This document shows positions 8,706 through 18,713 of a DNA stretch of 19,621 bases, piece after piece. The notes under the pieces were generated by a model that made no database searches, was not told the origin of the DNA, and was given only the letters and a program-made list of their open reading frames with translations. Positions within the stretch are counted from its first letter, which is position 1. Every line of letters starts with the position of its first letter. The translations under genes and the position numbers were made by a program. Source of the DNA: Paramacrobiotus metropolitanus. Taxonomy: Eukaryota > Tardigrada > Eutardigrada > Parachela > Macrobiotidae. The stretch is from the NCBI RefSeq assembly GCF_019649055.1, contig NW_026570679.1:1-19621 (forward strand). The letters are read 5' to 3'.

Positions 8706-9562
8706 TCATAATTTTCTTAGTTTTTTTGGGTACTCATGCATACTGCAGGCTAAAGCGGTCAAAAAAATGTGATGTGCACTTTGAAGAGATAACCCGATTC
8801 GAGGCTTATCGATCACAAAAATACTCACATCGAAAGGTAATTGCGGATGTTCTGCCAATGATCTGGATATCTCACAGTCTGCACCCAGCGCTCATGCACA
8901 GCCGTGACCTTTGCCAGCATATTCGCAGTGACCGGTGGGAAGTTGTCGTTCAAAGCGCACATAAAACGGCTAGCCATATGCATTTTCCCGGCGCTGCACT
9001 GGAGAAGGAGCCGTGGGATGTTGATCTGCATTTTATCGATTGCCAGTTTAGGGAAGTCCCAGGTGAGACGCTTCATGAGTTTCTGCTCGTGCGGTGGCGG
9101 GCGACAGCCGCCCAAGAAAGGTTTTGGATGGTAAAATGGATTTTCGAATATTTCGTACATCAGGGGGCCAAAAAGAGCGGAAACTGTGTAATTGTGCAGC
9201 AAGATGGAATTGCAGGCGTGCTTATATAATGTCAGATGAATCATTGCTGTATGCTTTAACCGATATTGTTTTTGGTGGTAGTCAAAAGACGGCAGGTTAT
9301 CGTTATAAAAATGGTCTTTAAACACAATCAAAGGTAGTCGGATTTTCTTGGCTTCCAGCAACTTAATCAAGAATAACGAATGGTCGGGTGGGGGAAATTC
9401 TAGCAGCGTGAGGCTGATCGTTTCTGAAGTGATCGATCGGATGAGAAGGTCGGCCGCTTTGAAACAATTCCCGCTGTCCACTTTTAGCTGCCAGCAGCTC
9501 TCCAGGCTAATGCTGATATGTTCCGCCATGCTAGGACTATTTAGCAGCAAAAACCACAACAT
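8706..9562 (-). CDS. hypothetical protein, likely spliced, family not recognised
   Basis: The best coding candidate in the window. One exon stays open for 245 codons from 9562 to a TGA at 8827-8825. Composition is protein-like, with alternating hydrophobic and charged segments: residues 34-82 include PPPDH; 150-160 include GGCRPPP; the C-terminal 180-240 is rich in Leu, Met and Trp (LLLQCSAGKMHMASRF). I see no signal peptide, membrane span or known catalytic motif and do not recognise the family. Met12 (9529) is the likelier start: it has A at -3 and G at +4, while Met1 has T at both. The TGA overlaps GTGAGTAT, a strong 5' splice site. Splicing 8828-8743 to an acceptor ending CTGCAG would replace the stop with a 12-residue tail ending KKLRKL and a TGA at 8708-8706. 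A TTTTTAG acceptor-like site just above Met1 could also mark an upstream intron. The antisense frame is shorter and was rejected. Confidence 0.5.
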
Positions 9563-10063
9563 GCAGACCCTAAAAAGACAAACACATGTGTCATGTATTC
9601 AGTTCATGTACACAATTACAGGCAACAGTGGAGAATCGGGAATGGATTTTAAAGGCGAGCCACACTTTGAAATCGCAAAATTATTCTATTGTCCTAGCAA
9701 AATGGTGATTAAATCATCAATCTTGTTACTTTTAAAAATCAAAGACTTTGATAATTATGCGCATTCGGCTAAAAAAATGTAGGACAGTCTTTTCTTAGGT
9801 ATGAAAATTCAATTTCTCCTGCATCTAAATTTCGAATTTTTTTGTTTTTTAACTTCTCGTAAGAATTGCGGTTATTCAGCTAACTTGTAGCGTCAGGTTA
9901 GTGCCATATTCCTCTGAAATCGAGTACTGAGTACCACAGTGAGTGAGTAGAAGACAATCTAGACTATTTTAATAAATTTTTTGAATTCGGGTAAATATAA
10001 GTACTATTCTTTTTAAAATAATTATGTAAATAAAATACCTGCTTTTTCATTAATGATTGATCC
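9563..10063. other. upstream region of the hypothetical gene; nothing firm
   Basis: AT-rich. On the minus strand a GTAATT at about 9621 and TTTTTAG at about 9569 could bound a short intron in the 5' UTR. A coding upstream exon is not supported: the frame implied by that intron hits a TAA at once. No TATA box or other promoter motif was identified. Confidence 0.35.
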
Positions 10064-10105
10064 GATGGCCGAGTTCGGCCATCAAATGATGAAGTTAACT
10101 TCATC
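10064..10105. repeat. two adjacent palindromes
   Basis: GATGGCCGA-GT-TCGGCCATC (10064-10083) is a 9 bp stem with a 2 nt loop. Four bases later GATGAAGTTAACTTCATC (10088-10105) is a perfect 18 bp palindrome. Both begin GATG and end CATC. Confidence 0.85.
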
Positions 10106-10702
10106 TTGAAAAATTCCGAAGCTACGTTTTCGACCGAAGCGCAGCGAAAGTTTTTTATGTTAAAGAATAATAAAAACTAGCAGACGTCGCGCAAATTGTG
10201 CGGAATAAATATTGCGATAATACTCGTATAATATACAAGTATCGGTGCGCTAGTGCGCCACCAACTGTGTTTTACGTATGGAAAGTGGAAACACAAAGGA
10301 GATAACGAAGTTCAAAATGGTTATAGAAATATTTATTCTATTACCTGGAAGTTGGAAACATGGATTTTAAACTTTGGACCGAATAAAAATATTTAAAAAT
10401 ATTCACTGAAAAATAGAGGGGCGTAAGCTACTTAGAGTTTTTTGACATTGTATATCTATATAGTTCGCAGCATTGTGTTTATATATTGGTAACTGCAAAT
10501 CTGTATGTTTTGATCATTCTAGATGCATCTAGAAATTTCTAAATACTTAAGAGCTAAAGTACTGAAAACCTAGAAACGTTTTTAAGACGTTTTGGAAGAC
10601 CGAAGAATTTTTTTCAAAGTGTTGGTGACCCCCTTTGATGGACGCTAAATTTTTTAAAAATATGAACGGTTCTGAAATGTGAACCTTGAATTAGGAGATG
10701 AT
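10106..10702. other. no recognisable feature
   Basis: AT-rich, no supported gene. It carries no B or C module sequence, so the left limit of the modular array is near 10700. Confidence 0.45.
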
Positions 10703-10904
10703 TTCTTAGGTTTCTTAGGTTTCTTAGGGTTTCTTAGGTTTTCTCGGATTCATATTATATTTTCATACTTTTCTTGGCGGAATTAACCGGTGCGGTGTTG
10801 ATTGCGGCGAAACGAACTTTCGCCGCAAAAGTTGGGTACGGATATAGATCTCGCTAACTATTCGCCAAAAATAGAATTCGGTAAAGAATTGTGCGCGAAT
10901 GTAG
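10703..10904 (+). repeat. module C0, left-truncated
   Basis: Only the right part of a C module is present: a short TTTCTTAGG tract (10703-10748), then an end resembling GTTACGGATGTAG (10895-10904, here GCGAATGTAG). A second, decayed C end with a partial linker lies at 10836-10861, suggesting a small internal duplication. A perfect 10 bp inverted repeat TTGCGGCGAA/TTCGCCGCAA lies at 10802-10828. Linker 10905-10923. Confidence 0.65.
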
Positions 10905-10923
10905 ATTTCCGTACACTGGTTAT

Positions 10924-11589
10924 ATGAATACTGTACATCTACTGCAGGTTTTCGGCCTCTCCTCTTTGTTACTGTGTTCTCGGCTTCCACAGCCGATTTT
11001 GCAGCTTTAAATTTTCACAGAATCTTTTCAAAACGTAGAGTAAAGCAAAGCTAGTGGTTTTTTTACTCTCAAAAAAAGAAGGATAAGTCCAGTGGTCACT
11101 AAAAGGCTTCTTGCCATGGATGCCATAGGGCTAACATGCGCTTGTCTCTCACCACAGGCAAATTAGGGTTTAACAAGAAACAGCTTTGGCTTCGCCTCTG
11201 CGTTTCTTGTGGACCATATACCGAGTGAACGAATAATACGATTGTAACAGAATAAACTAGAAACTAGCAGTCGAGGGACAAATCCAACGAACTTTAATGG
11301 CAACAGGTCAACAATTGAAGAACTGGGCATTAGATATTGGCCTGATCGTGCAAAGTGCAAACTGCTAACCTGATTGAAACGCCAGTAAACGTCCGCTTGT
11401 TGACTAGTCACAAAACTAAATGCAGAATGCAAAAATGCAAAATTTCAGCTGATACAAAAGAGCATTCCCTGACGTAACATACAGTCATAACTATGCTAAC
11501 TATGAAATCGTAACTACTGCCTCCTCGTATACACTGTAACTTATAAATTTTAAGCTAATATATTTACCCAGTTGTGAGCCAATATTCAT
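10924..11589 (+). repeat. module B1
   Basis: Full B module, 666 bp, of the subtype shared with B7 and B4 (TTCACAGAATC, then a CTAGTGGTTTTT stretch). The GTTRCCATGG core is at 11107-11140 (here CTTGCCATGG). It is followed by the hairpin ACAAGAAAC...GTTTCTTGT at 11174-11211, with an inner GGC-TTC-GCC. The open frame 11163-11432 (-) is not considered real. Linker 11590-11607. Confidence 0.8.
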
Positions 11590-11607
11590 CCGTGCTCAGC
11601 TTGTTAT

Positions 11608-12232
11608 ATGAATACTAAACATCTCTTGCAGGTTTTTGGCCTTTCCTGTTAGACCGCGGTAATCTCCGCTTCTACTCGTCCAATTTGCGCGCTTTAAAAT
11701 GTTTTAGAAACCTTTCAGTTTGGCGGGTGATCTAAGGCCAGTCTTGTTTTGCAATCATCAAGTTATTAAGGCCAGTGGTCACTGCAAAGCTTGTTACCAT
11801 GGATGCCATAGAGCTAACATGGCTGGCCGGTTACCACGGGCACATTAAATACTGCACTCAAACAACAAGAAAAGCTTCGTCTTCGCGTCTGCGTTTCTTC
11901 TTTTCACGGGCTGAGTGAACAAGTCATTTCGGCCACTGCACTGGCTAAAGCAGCTTATTAATTTGGTAATTTCAGAATCCGGTCTCTGCATTTGCTAGGA
12001 GTAGCTTAATAATTCAGAAATTTCAATAGAGTAAAAAACCTAGCAGGCGAGCAAAAAACAATACAAACTCTGGGTGTAAAAGGTCAATAACGCAGTACGC
12101 TCGCCGCGGACAACCATCTTGAACACTTGTCCGGCTTTGTCATTCTGACTTTTCGGGAAACTGGATTACATGCTAAGCAATATGCTGCACATGAAATACA
12201 AAGTTTTAAAATCGTCGTAAGCCAATATTCAT
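11608..12232 (+). repeat. module B2
   Basis: 625 bp; closest relative B8, sharing the distinctive TGTTAGACCGCGGTAATC and GCTAACATGGCTGGCCGG. Core at 11788-11826. Linker 12233-12250. Confidence 0.8.
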
Positions 12233-12250
12233 CCGTGCTCAGCTTGTTAT

Positions 12251-12730
12251 ATGAATACTAAACATCTCTAGCAGGTCTTTGGCCTCTCATGTTAGACCGC
12301 GGTAATCTCCGCTTCTGCTCATCCGATCTTCCTGCTTCAAAATGTTTTGAAAACCTCCCAGTCTGGCGGATGATCTAAGACCAGTCGCTGTTTGTTGAAT
12401 TCAAAACCGCAATCCCAGTGGTCACTCAAAAGCTTGTTACCATGGATGCCATAGGTCTACCATGGGCTGGTCTGTTACCACGGTCACAATTATACTGTAC
12501 TCAAACAAGAAACAGCTTTGGCTTCGCCTTTGCGTTTCTCATGGTCCAAAATCGGACCAAAGAAATGATCAAGCTCGTCTTCAGTTCATTTGCAAGCTTC
12601 TGAGGAGACTATTAGCCGCTGTGTACGAAACTGCTTCAAACAAAATACTAACTGCTATTGCTTCCTCGAATACACTGCAACCTATGAATTTTAAACTGAT
12701 TCATTTACCCAGTCGTAAGCCAATATTCAT
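12251..12730 (+). repeat. module B3
   Basis: 480 bp. The first part matches B2/B8 (GACCGCGGTAATC) while the core and what follows (CCATGGGCTGGTCTGTTACC) match B5/B6, so it looks like a recombinant between subtypes. Core at 12431-12470. Linker 12731-12748. Confidence 0.78.
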
Positions 12731-12748
12731 CCGTGCTCAGCTTGTTAT

Positions 12749-13371
12749 TTACATCCGTAACCTCGTATACATGCTAAGCAGACGACCACGATGATCGGGC
12801 GAACGGATGGTCCGATTCTGACGCGGTAAAGTGCGCCGGAATCGTCGCAACGTCGCGAGTGACATAGGGACACTGCGAATATTGTGCTCCTCAAGAGGGC
12901 AAGACAGCCCCCAAAAAACGATTTGTTGCTATGGGCCTCCATTGACATACATGAGCTAACGCAGAGCGACAAAGACAAATCGCGCCTTTCGGCCTCGCTT
13001 CGCTAACAATGCATGAAAAATTGTAAAAGCGCGACAAACTAACAAAATAAAGAACCTCGCGTTTAAAATTACCTAATCCTCTTAAGGTTCTGTTTTCTTA
13101 GCATTCATAAATTTCTTATGCCTCTTATATCTCCTTGATTTCTTAGTTTTTCTTGGTTTTTCTTAGGTTTCCTTGGTTTCTTAGATTTCTTAGGTTCTTA
13201 GTTTTCTTAGGTTTTTCTTAGGTTTTCTCTTAGGTTTTCTTTTCTTAGGTTTCTTGGGTTTTTTTTTCATGAAACTTTTTGAATACAACGGGTTCGTGTA
13301 TTTCGTTAAGAGGGTTCTCAAATAAAAACTTTGGAAATTAAAGTACGCTACGACAATACGTACGGATGTAG
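12749..13371 (+). repeat. module C1 with TTTCTTAGG tract
   Basis: 623 bp. The GGGCGAACGG...CCGATT...GACGCGG block starts near 12798 and the GTTGCYATGGGC core near 12926. The TTTCTTAGG tract is 13097-13268. It is about 90% identical by eye to C8 over the first 130 bp. Linker 13372-13389, then B4. Confidence 0.8.
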
Positions 13372-13389
13372 ATCCCGTAAACTGGTAAT

Positions 13390-13663
13390 ACGAATACTGT
13401 ACATCTCGTGCAGGTTTTCGGCCTCTCCTCTTTGTTACCTATGATATCAGCTTCCACTGAGCCGATTTTGCAGCTTTAAATTGTCACAGAATCCTTGCAA
13501 AGCGCAGAGTAAAAGAAAGCTAATGATTTTTTTGCTCTCACTATTAGAATAAGCCGAGTGGTCACTCAAGGGCTTGTTGCCATGGATGCCATAGGGCTAA
13601 CATGCGCTTGTCGGACACCAAGGGCAACTTATTTACAGTACCTAGTCGTAAGACAATATTCAT
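13390..13663 (+). repeat. module B4, internally deleted
   Basis: Only 274 bp. It matches B1/B7 up to the core (13571-13610), then jumps to the B terminus, so the AAGAAAC...GTTTCTT hairpin and the 3' half are missing. Both termini and the linker (13664-13681) are intact. Confidence 0.8.
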
Positions 13664-13681
13664 CCGTGCTCAGCTTGTTAT

Positions 13682-13964
13682 CTACATTCGAAACAGCTAT
13701 GACAGGAACTACTAACTAACGCGATGTTTGGGCGAACGGTTGGGCCGATTTCGACGCGGTAAAATGTGTTGGAATCGTCGGAACGGCGCGAAGGTTTACG
13801 CGCTATTCCGAAATCGATACGCCCCAAAAGGGGGGAAGGAGTAGCCCCAAAAACAAATTGTTGCCATGGGCCCCATAGCCATACATGGGTAAATGCTTTG
13901 TCTGTTCGCCGAAATACGAAACCGATTAGCAAACCTCACGCCGAAGAAATAATTACGGATGTAG
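13682..13964 (+). repeat. module C2, no TTTCTTAGG tract
   Basis: 283 bp. The GGGCGAACGG block starts near 13731 and the core is 13851-13892. The CGATACGCCCCAAAAG segment is shared with C3, C6 and C7. Linker 13965-13983, followed by C3. Confidence 0.8.
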
Positions 13965-13983
13965 TCCTCCGTAAACTGGTTAT

Positions 13984-14651
13984 CTACATCCGTAACCACG
14001 TATACACAATTGAAAATGTAGCCAATGTTTGGGCGAACGGCTGAACCGATTTCGACGTGGCCAAGTGCGTTAGAATCGCTTCAACGGCGCGGAAATTCTT
14101 ACGCTATTGCGGAATCGATACGCCCCAAAAGGGAAGGAGTAGCGTTGGGCTTACTAAGCGTACAAATTGTTGCCATGGGCCCCCATAGACATACATGGGT
14201 AAATGCATTGTCTGTTCGCGGACCGTTCGGAAAAACCGAGACAGACCGCGGCCTTCGGCATCGGCACGTTACAAAGTATTGAAAATTTAAGAAATATGTG
14301 CAAAAATTAAACGCAGTCAATCCCACCAGCGTGATCGGTATACCTCGTATTCTTTCAAATACGATATTTCTTAGATATCTTAGGTTTTTTAGGTTTTCTT
14401 AGGTTTCTTAGGTTTCATAGGTTTTCTTAGGTATTCTCACGTTTCTTAGGTGTTCTTAGGTTTCTTAGGTTTCTTAGATTTCTTGGGTTTCTTAGTTTTC
14501 TTAGGCTTTCTTAGGGTTTTTTAGGGTTTCTGAGATTTTCTTATTTATTAATTTCATAGTTTTCTAAACGGCCAGGACCAATGCGATCAATCGTTACGAA
14601 GTGTGCATTGCGTAACAAGCTTTCGCTACAAAAGGTTGTGTACGGATGTAG
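13984..14651 (+). repeat. module C3 with TTTCTTAGG tract
   Basis: 668 bp; tract at 14367-14560. It is highly similar to C7, including the CAGACCGCGGCCTTCGGC and GCAGTCAATCCCAC stretches. C3+B5 is duplicated as C7+B6. Linker 14652-14669. Confidence 0.82.
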
Positions 14652-14669
14652 ATCCCGTAAACTGGTTAT

Positions 14670-15174
14670 ATGAATACTATACATCTCTTGCAGGTTTTCT
14701 GCCTCTTCTCTTTGTTCGCTATGATCTCAGCTCCCACTCATCCAATTTTCTCGCTTTAAAATGTTCTGGGAACCGCTCGGCCTGGCGGGTGATCTAAGAT
14801 TAATCGTTGTTTGCTATATGCAGAAGCTCAAGCCCAGTGGTCACTTGAAAGCTTGTTACCATGGATGCCATAGGGCTAACATGGGCTAGTCTGTTACCAC
14901 GGTCACATTACACTCTATGTACTCAATTAGCTCAAACATGAAACAGCTTTGGATTCGCCTCTGCGTTTCTTATACTTGTAGTACAGATACTTCGCTTGAT
15001 CACTGTCGCACCTTGCGGCACAGTGCACTGAGCTGTATCAACAGTTTGCTCAATCTATCACATACAGCAGCCCAGTTCACTAAACAGTATTACTACGACG
15101 TAATTCTACGACTTCTAGTAACAAAAAATCTTTACTCACGTATTTACAGTACCTAGTCGTAAGCCAATATTCAT
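14670..15174 (+). repeat. module B5
   Basis: 505 bp; core at 14851-14890, followed by the ATGAAACAGC...GCGTTTCTTAT hairpin variant. By eye it is about 95% identical to B6 over the first 270 bp. Linker 15175-15192. Confidence 0.82.
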
Positions 15175-15192
15175 CCGTGCTCAGCTTGTTAA

Positions 15193-15573
15193 CTACATCC
15201 GTAACAGCCATGACGGCCTTTGCTATGAAAATTATGTTTGGACGAACGGGTAGGCCGATTTTGACGCGGTAAAGTGCGCCGGAATCGTCGCAACCACGCG
15301 GGTAATCTTGCACTATAGCCAACCTGGTACGCCTCAAGGGGGAAACCGGAGCCTCAAAAAACAAATTGTTCCCATGGGCCTGCACGCCTCGGCTTCGGAC
15401 CTCGCTCCAAACACAGTACTGGTACAGCAGTTAAAGCAAACTGTTGTGAACAATTTCAAGTAATCTTCTCAGTGACGTAAATCACACGACCGGCCTCGGC
15501 ACGGACAGAAACGAAAATGAAAATACGAAACCGTTGAGCAAACGTCACGCCTTCGAATTAGTTACGGATGTAG
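15193..15573 (+). repeat. module C4, no tract
   Basis: 381 bp. It starts with CAGCCATGACGGCC just after the terminus, shared only with C5. Linker 15574-15592 followed by C5; the C4 end and C5 start form a perfect 13 bp inverted repeat. Confidence 0.82.
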
Positions 15574-15592
15574 TCCTCCGTAAACTGGTTAA

Positions 15593-15874
15593 CTACATCC
15601 GTAACAGCCATGACGGCCTTTGCTAAGATAATTATGTTTGGACGAACGGGTAGGCCGATTTTGACGCGGTAAAGTGCGCCAGAATCGTCGCAACGAAGCG
15701 GGTGATGTTGCGCTATTGCCGACCTGACGCGCCTCGAGAGGGAAGCAGGTGCCTCAGAAAACAAATTGTTGCTATGGGCCTGTTAGCCTAGGCTTCAGAC
15801 ACCGCTCCCATTTGGGTAAAGCAAATAAGCAGATAACATTACTGACAACACGTTGTCGACAGTGTTATCTTTAA
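15593..15874 (+). repeat. module C5, no tract, aberrant right end
   Basis: About 282 bp. The first half is close to C4. In place of the usual C end and linker it finishes with a hairpin, AGATAACA (15831-15838) with TGTTATCT (15863-15870) and an inner GACAAC/GTTGTC. C6 begins 4 bases later. The standard linker is absent. Confidence 0.75.
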
Positions 15875-16192
15875 CTACATCCGTAACAACCGTGACAGAG
15901 TAAGGTTAAAAAACCTATGTTTGGGAGAACGGGTAGGCCGATTTCAACGCGGTCAAGTGCGCCAGAACCGCTGCAACGACGCGATATATGTTACGCTATT
16001 ACCGAGTCGATACGCCCCTAGGGAGAAAAAGAGGACCGGAAAGGAAAGTTGTTACCATGGGCCTCCATAGACATACATGGACAAGTTGTTCCCATGTGCG
16101 TAACACGACACGCCTCGGCCAGCGGCCTCGATGCGAGCAAAAACAAAATTAATCACCAAAAGCCGACGCCGATACATTGGTTACGGATGTAG
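15875..16192 (+). repeat. module C6, no tract
   Basis: 318 bp. It carries GGGAGAACGGGTAGGCCG and a CGATACGCCCC segment. ACATGGACAAGTTGTTCCCATGTGC follows the core as a partial second palindrome. Linker 16193-16211, then C7. Confidence 0.78.
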
Positions 16193-16211
16193 TCCTCCGT
16201 AAACTGGTTAT

Positions 16212-16836
16212 CTACATCCGTAGCCTCTTATACATGCTTAGCACATGTTCACGATGATCGGGCGAACGGCTGGGCCGATTTTGACGCGGCCAAGGGCGTT
16301 AAATTCGTCTCAACGGCGCGAATGTTCTTACACTATTGCGCCATCGATACGCCCCAAAAGGGAAGGAGTAGCCCCAAAAAACAAATTGTTGCCATGGGCC
16401 CCCATAGACATACATGGTAAATACATTGTCTGTTTGCAGACCGTTCGGAAAATCCGAGACAGACCGCGGCCTTCGGCATCGGCACGTTACAAGGTATTGA
16501 AAATTTAAGAAACATGTGCAAAAATTAATCGCAGTCAATCCCACTAGCGTGATCGGTATACCTCGTACTCTTTCATATACGATATTTCTTACATATTTTG
16601 GGTTTCTTAGGTTTCTTAGGTTTTCTTAGGTTTCTTAGGTTTTAGGTTTCTTAGGTTTCTTTGTGTTCTTAGGTTTCTTAGGTTTCTCAAGTTTTCTTAG
16701 ATTTTCTCTTTCTTAGTTTTTGTAGTTTTCTTAGCGGCTGAGACCAATGCAATCAACCGTTACGAAGTCTGCATTGCGTAACAAACTTGCGTAACAAACT
16801 TGCATTTGCGCCGCAAAATTTTGTGTACGGATGTAG
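16212..16836 (+). repeat. module C7 with TTTCTTAGG tract
   Basis: 625 bp, paralogue of C3; tract at 16587-16733. A perfect 14 bp tandem duplication of GCGTAACAAACTTG sits near 16778-16805. Linker 16837-16854. Confidence 0.82.
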
Positions 16837-16854
16837 ATCCCGTAAACTGGTTAT

Positions 16855-17353
16855 ATGAATACTATACATCTCTTGCAGGTTTTCTGCCTCTCCTCTTTGT
16901 TCGCTATGATCTCAGCTACCACTCATCCAATTTTCTCGCTTTAAAATGTTCCGGGAACCGCTCGGTCTGGCGGGTGATCTAAGACTAATCGTTATTTGCT
17001 ATATGCAGAACCTCAAGCCCAGTGGTAACTTGAAAGCTTGTTACCATGGATGCCATAGGGCTAACATGGGCTAGTATGTTACCACGGTCACATTACACTG
17101 TATGTTCTTGTACTTAATTAGCTCAAACATGAAACACCTTTGGCTTCGCCTCTGCGTTTCTTGTAGTATTACGCTTGATCACTGTCGAATTTTACGGCCC
17201 AGTGCACTGAGATGTATCAACAGTTCGGTCAACCTCTCACAAATAACAGCCCAGTTAACTTAACAGAAATACTGCGACGTAATTCTACGACTTCTAGTAA
17301 CAACAAATCCTAAATCACTTATTTACATTACCTAGTCGTAAGCCAATATTCAT
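16855..17353 (+). repeat. module B6
   Basis: 499 bp, paralogue of B5; core at 17035-17070. Linker 17354-17371. Confidence 0.82.
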
Positions 17354-17371
17354 CCGTGCTCAGCTTGTTAT

Positions 17372-18152
17372 ATGAATACTGTACATCTCTTGCAGGTTTT
17401 CGTCCTCTCCGCTTTGTTACCTATGTTCTCAGCTTCCACTGAGCCGATTTTGCAGCTTTAAATTTTCACAGAATCCTTTCAAAGCGTAGAGTAACACAAA
17501 GCTAGTGGTTTTTCTACTCTAACAAGTAGAATAAGCCCAGTGGTCACTCAAAGGCTTGTTGCCATGGATGCCATAGGGCAAACATGCGCTTGTCGTTACC
17601 ACGGGCAAATTTGGGTTTAACGAGAAACAGCTTTGGCTTCGCCTCTGCGTTTCTTTTGGACTACATACCGAGTGAGCGAATGATTCGTTTAGTTTTAGAA
17701 CAAAATCAAAACTAGCAGCCGAGGCACAAACGTTGAAGGCGAAAGGTCAACATTTGAAAAACCGGGCATCAGATATTTGCCTAATCGACCTCAACTCATA
17801 AGAAAATGTGCAAACTGCTAACGTAATATATAATGCCAGTAAACGTCCGCGTGTTGACTGGTCACCAATCTAAATGCAGAAACAGGAAAAATTTGGGCTG
17901 ATACAAACGCAAGTTGACCGCAGAGCATTCCCTGTCACCAGTTAAATCTAATAAACCGAAGACGATCTGTTGTCTTATACTCGTTAAAATTAACTGGTTT
18001 CAAACAAATTCATAACTGTTATTAAATAACTACTGCTTCCTCGAGTACAGACGTAACTGCTAACTATGAAATCATAACTACTGTCTCCTCGAACGCACTG
18101 CAACTTTTGATCTTAAACTCGTGTATTTGCGCAGTCGTAAGCCAATATTCAT
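17372..18152 (+). repeat. module B7, longest module
   Basis: 781 bp, paralogue of B1; core at 17553-17590. It carries an extra AT-rich stretch before the right end (about 17940-18110) relative to B1. Linker 18153-18170 (CCGTGCTCATCTTGTTAT, one change). Confidence 0.8.
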
Positions 18153-18170
18153 CCGTGCTCATCTTGTTAT

Positions 18171-18695
18171 CTACATTCGTGACCTCCTATACATGCTAAG
18201 CAGACGACCGCGATGATTGGGCGAACGGGTGGTCCGATTTTGACGCTGTAAAGTGCGCCGGAATCGTCGCAACGTCGCCAGTGACACAGGGACACTGCGA
18301 ATAGCACCCAAAAAAAAACGATTTGTTGCTATGGGCCTCCATAGACATACATGAGCTAACGCAGAGCGATAAAGACAAATCGCGCCTTTCGGCCTCGCTT
18401 CGCTAATAATTCATGAAAAACTGTAAATGCGTGACAAAACACCATAACAAGGAGCCAGGCGTCTCAGAATAACTAATCATCTTAAGGTTCTGTTTACTAA
18501 ACTTTCTTAGATGTCTTCAGACTCTTAGATTTCCTAGGTTTCTTAGGTTTCTTAGATTTCTCAGGTTTCTCAGGTCTCTTAGGATTCTTAGGTTTCTTTG
18601 GTTTCTCAATTTATTATATTTTCAGTGTTGTTGAGCGGCCGGAATTAAGCTATGTCGAAACTAATGTGCGGCACGAAAGTCGTTTACGGATGTAG
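18171..18695 (+). repeat. module C8 with TTTCTTAGG tract
   Basis: 525 bp, paralogue of C1, with a shorter tract (18502-18608). It has lost the CTCCTCAAGAGGGC segment present in C1. Linker 18696-18713 (one substitution). Confidence 0.8.
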
Positions 18696-18713
18696 ATTCC
18701 GTAAACTGGTTAT

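Noticed and set aside
8726-9229. 167-codon plus-strand frame antisense to the hypothetical gene
   Set aside because: It starts at a TTG, is shorter, and lies wholly within the more protein-like minus frame and its 3' end; treated as a shadow.
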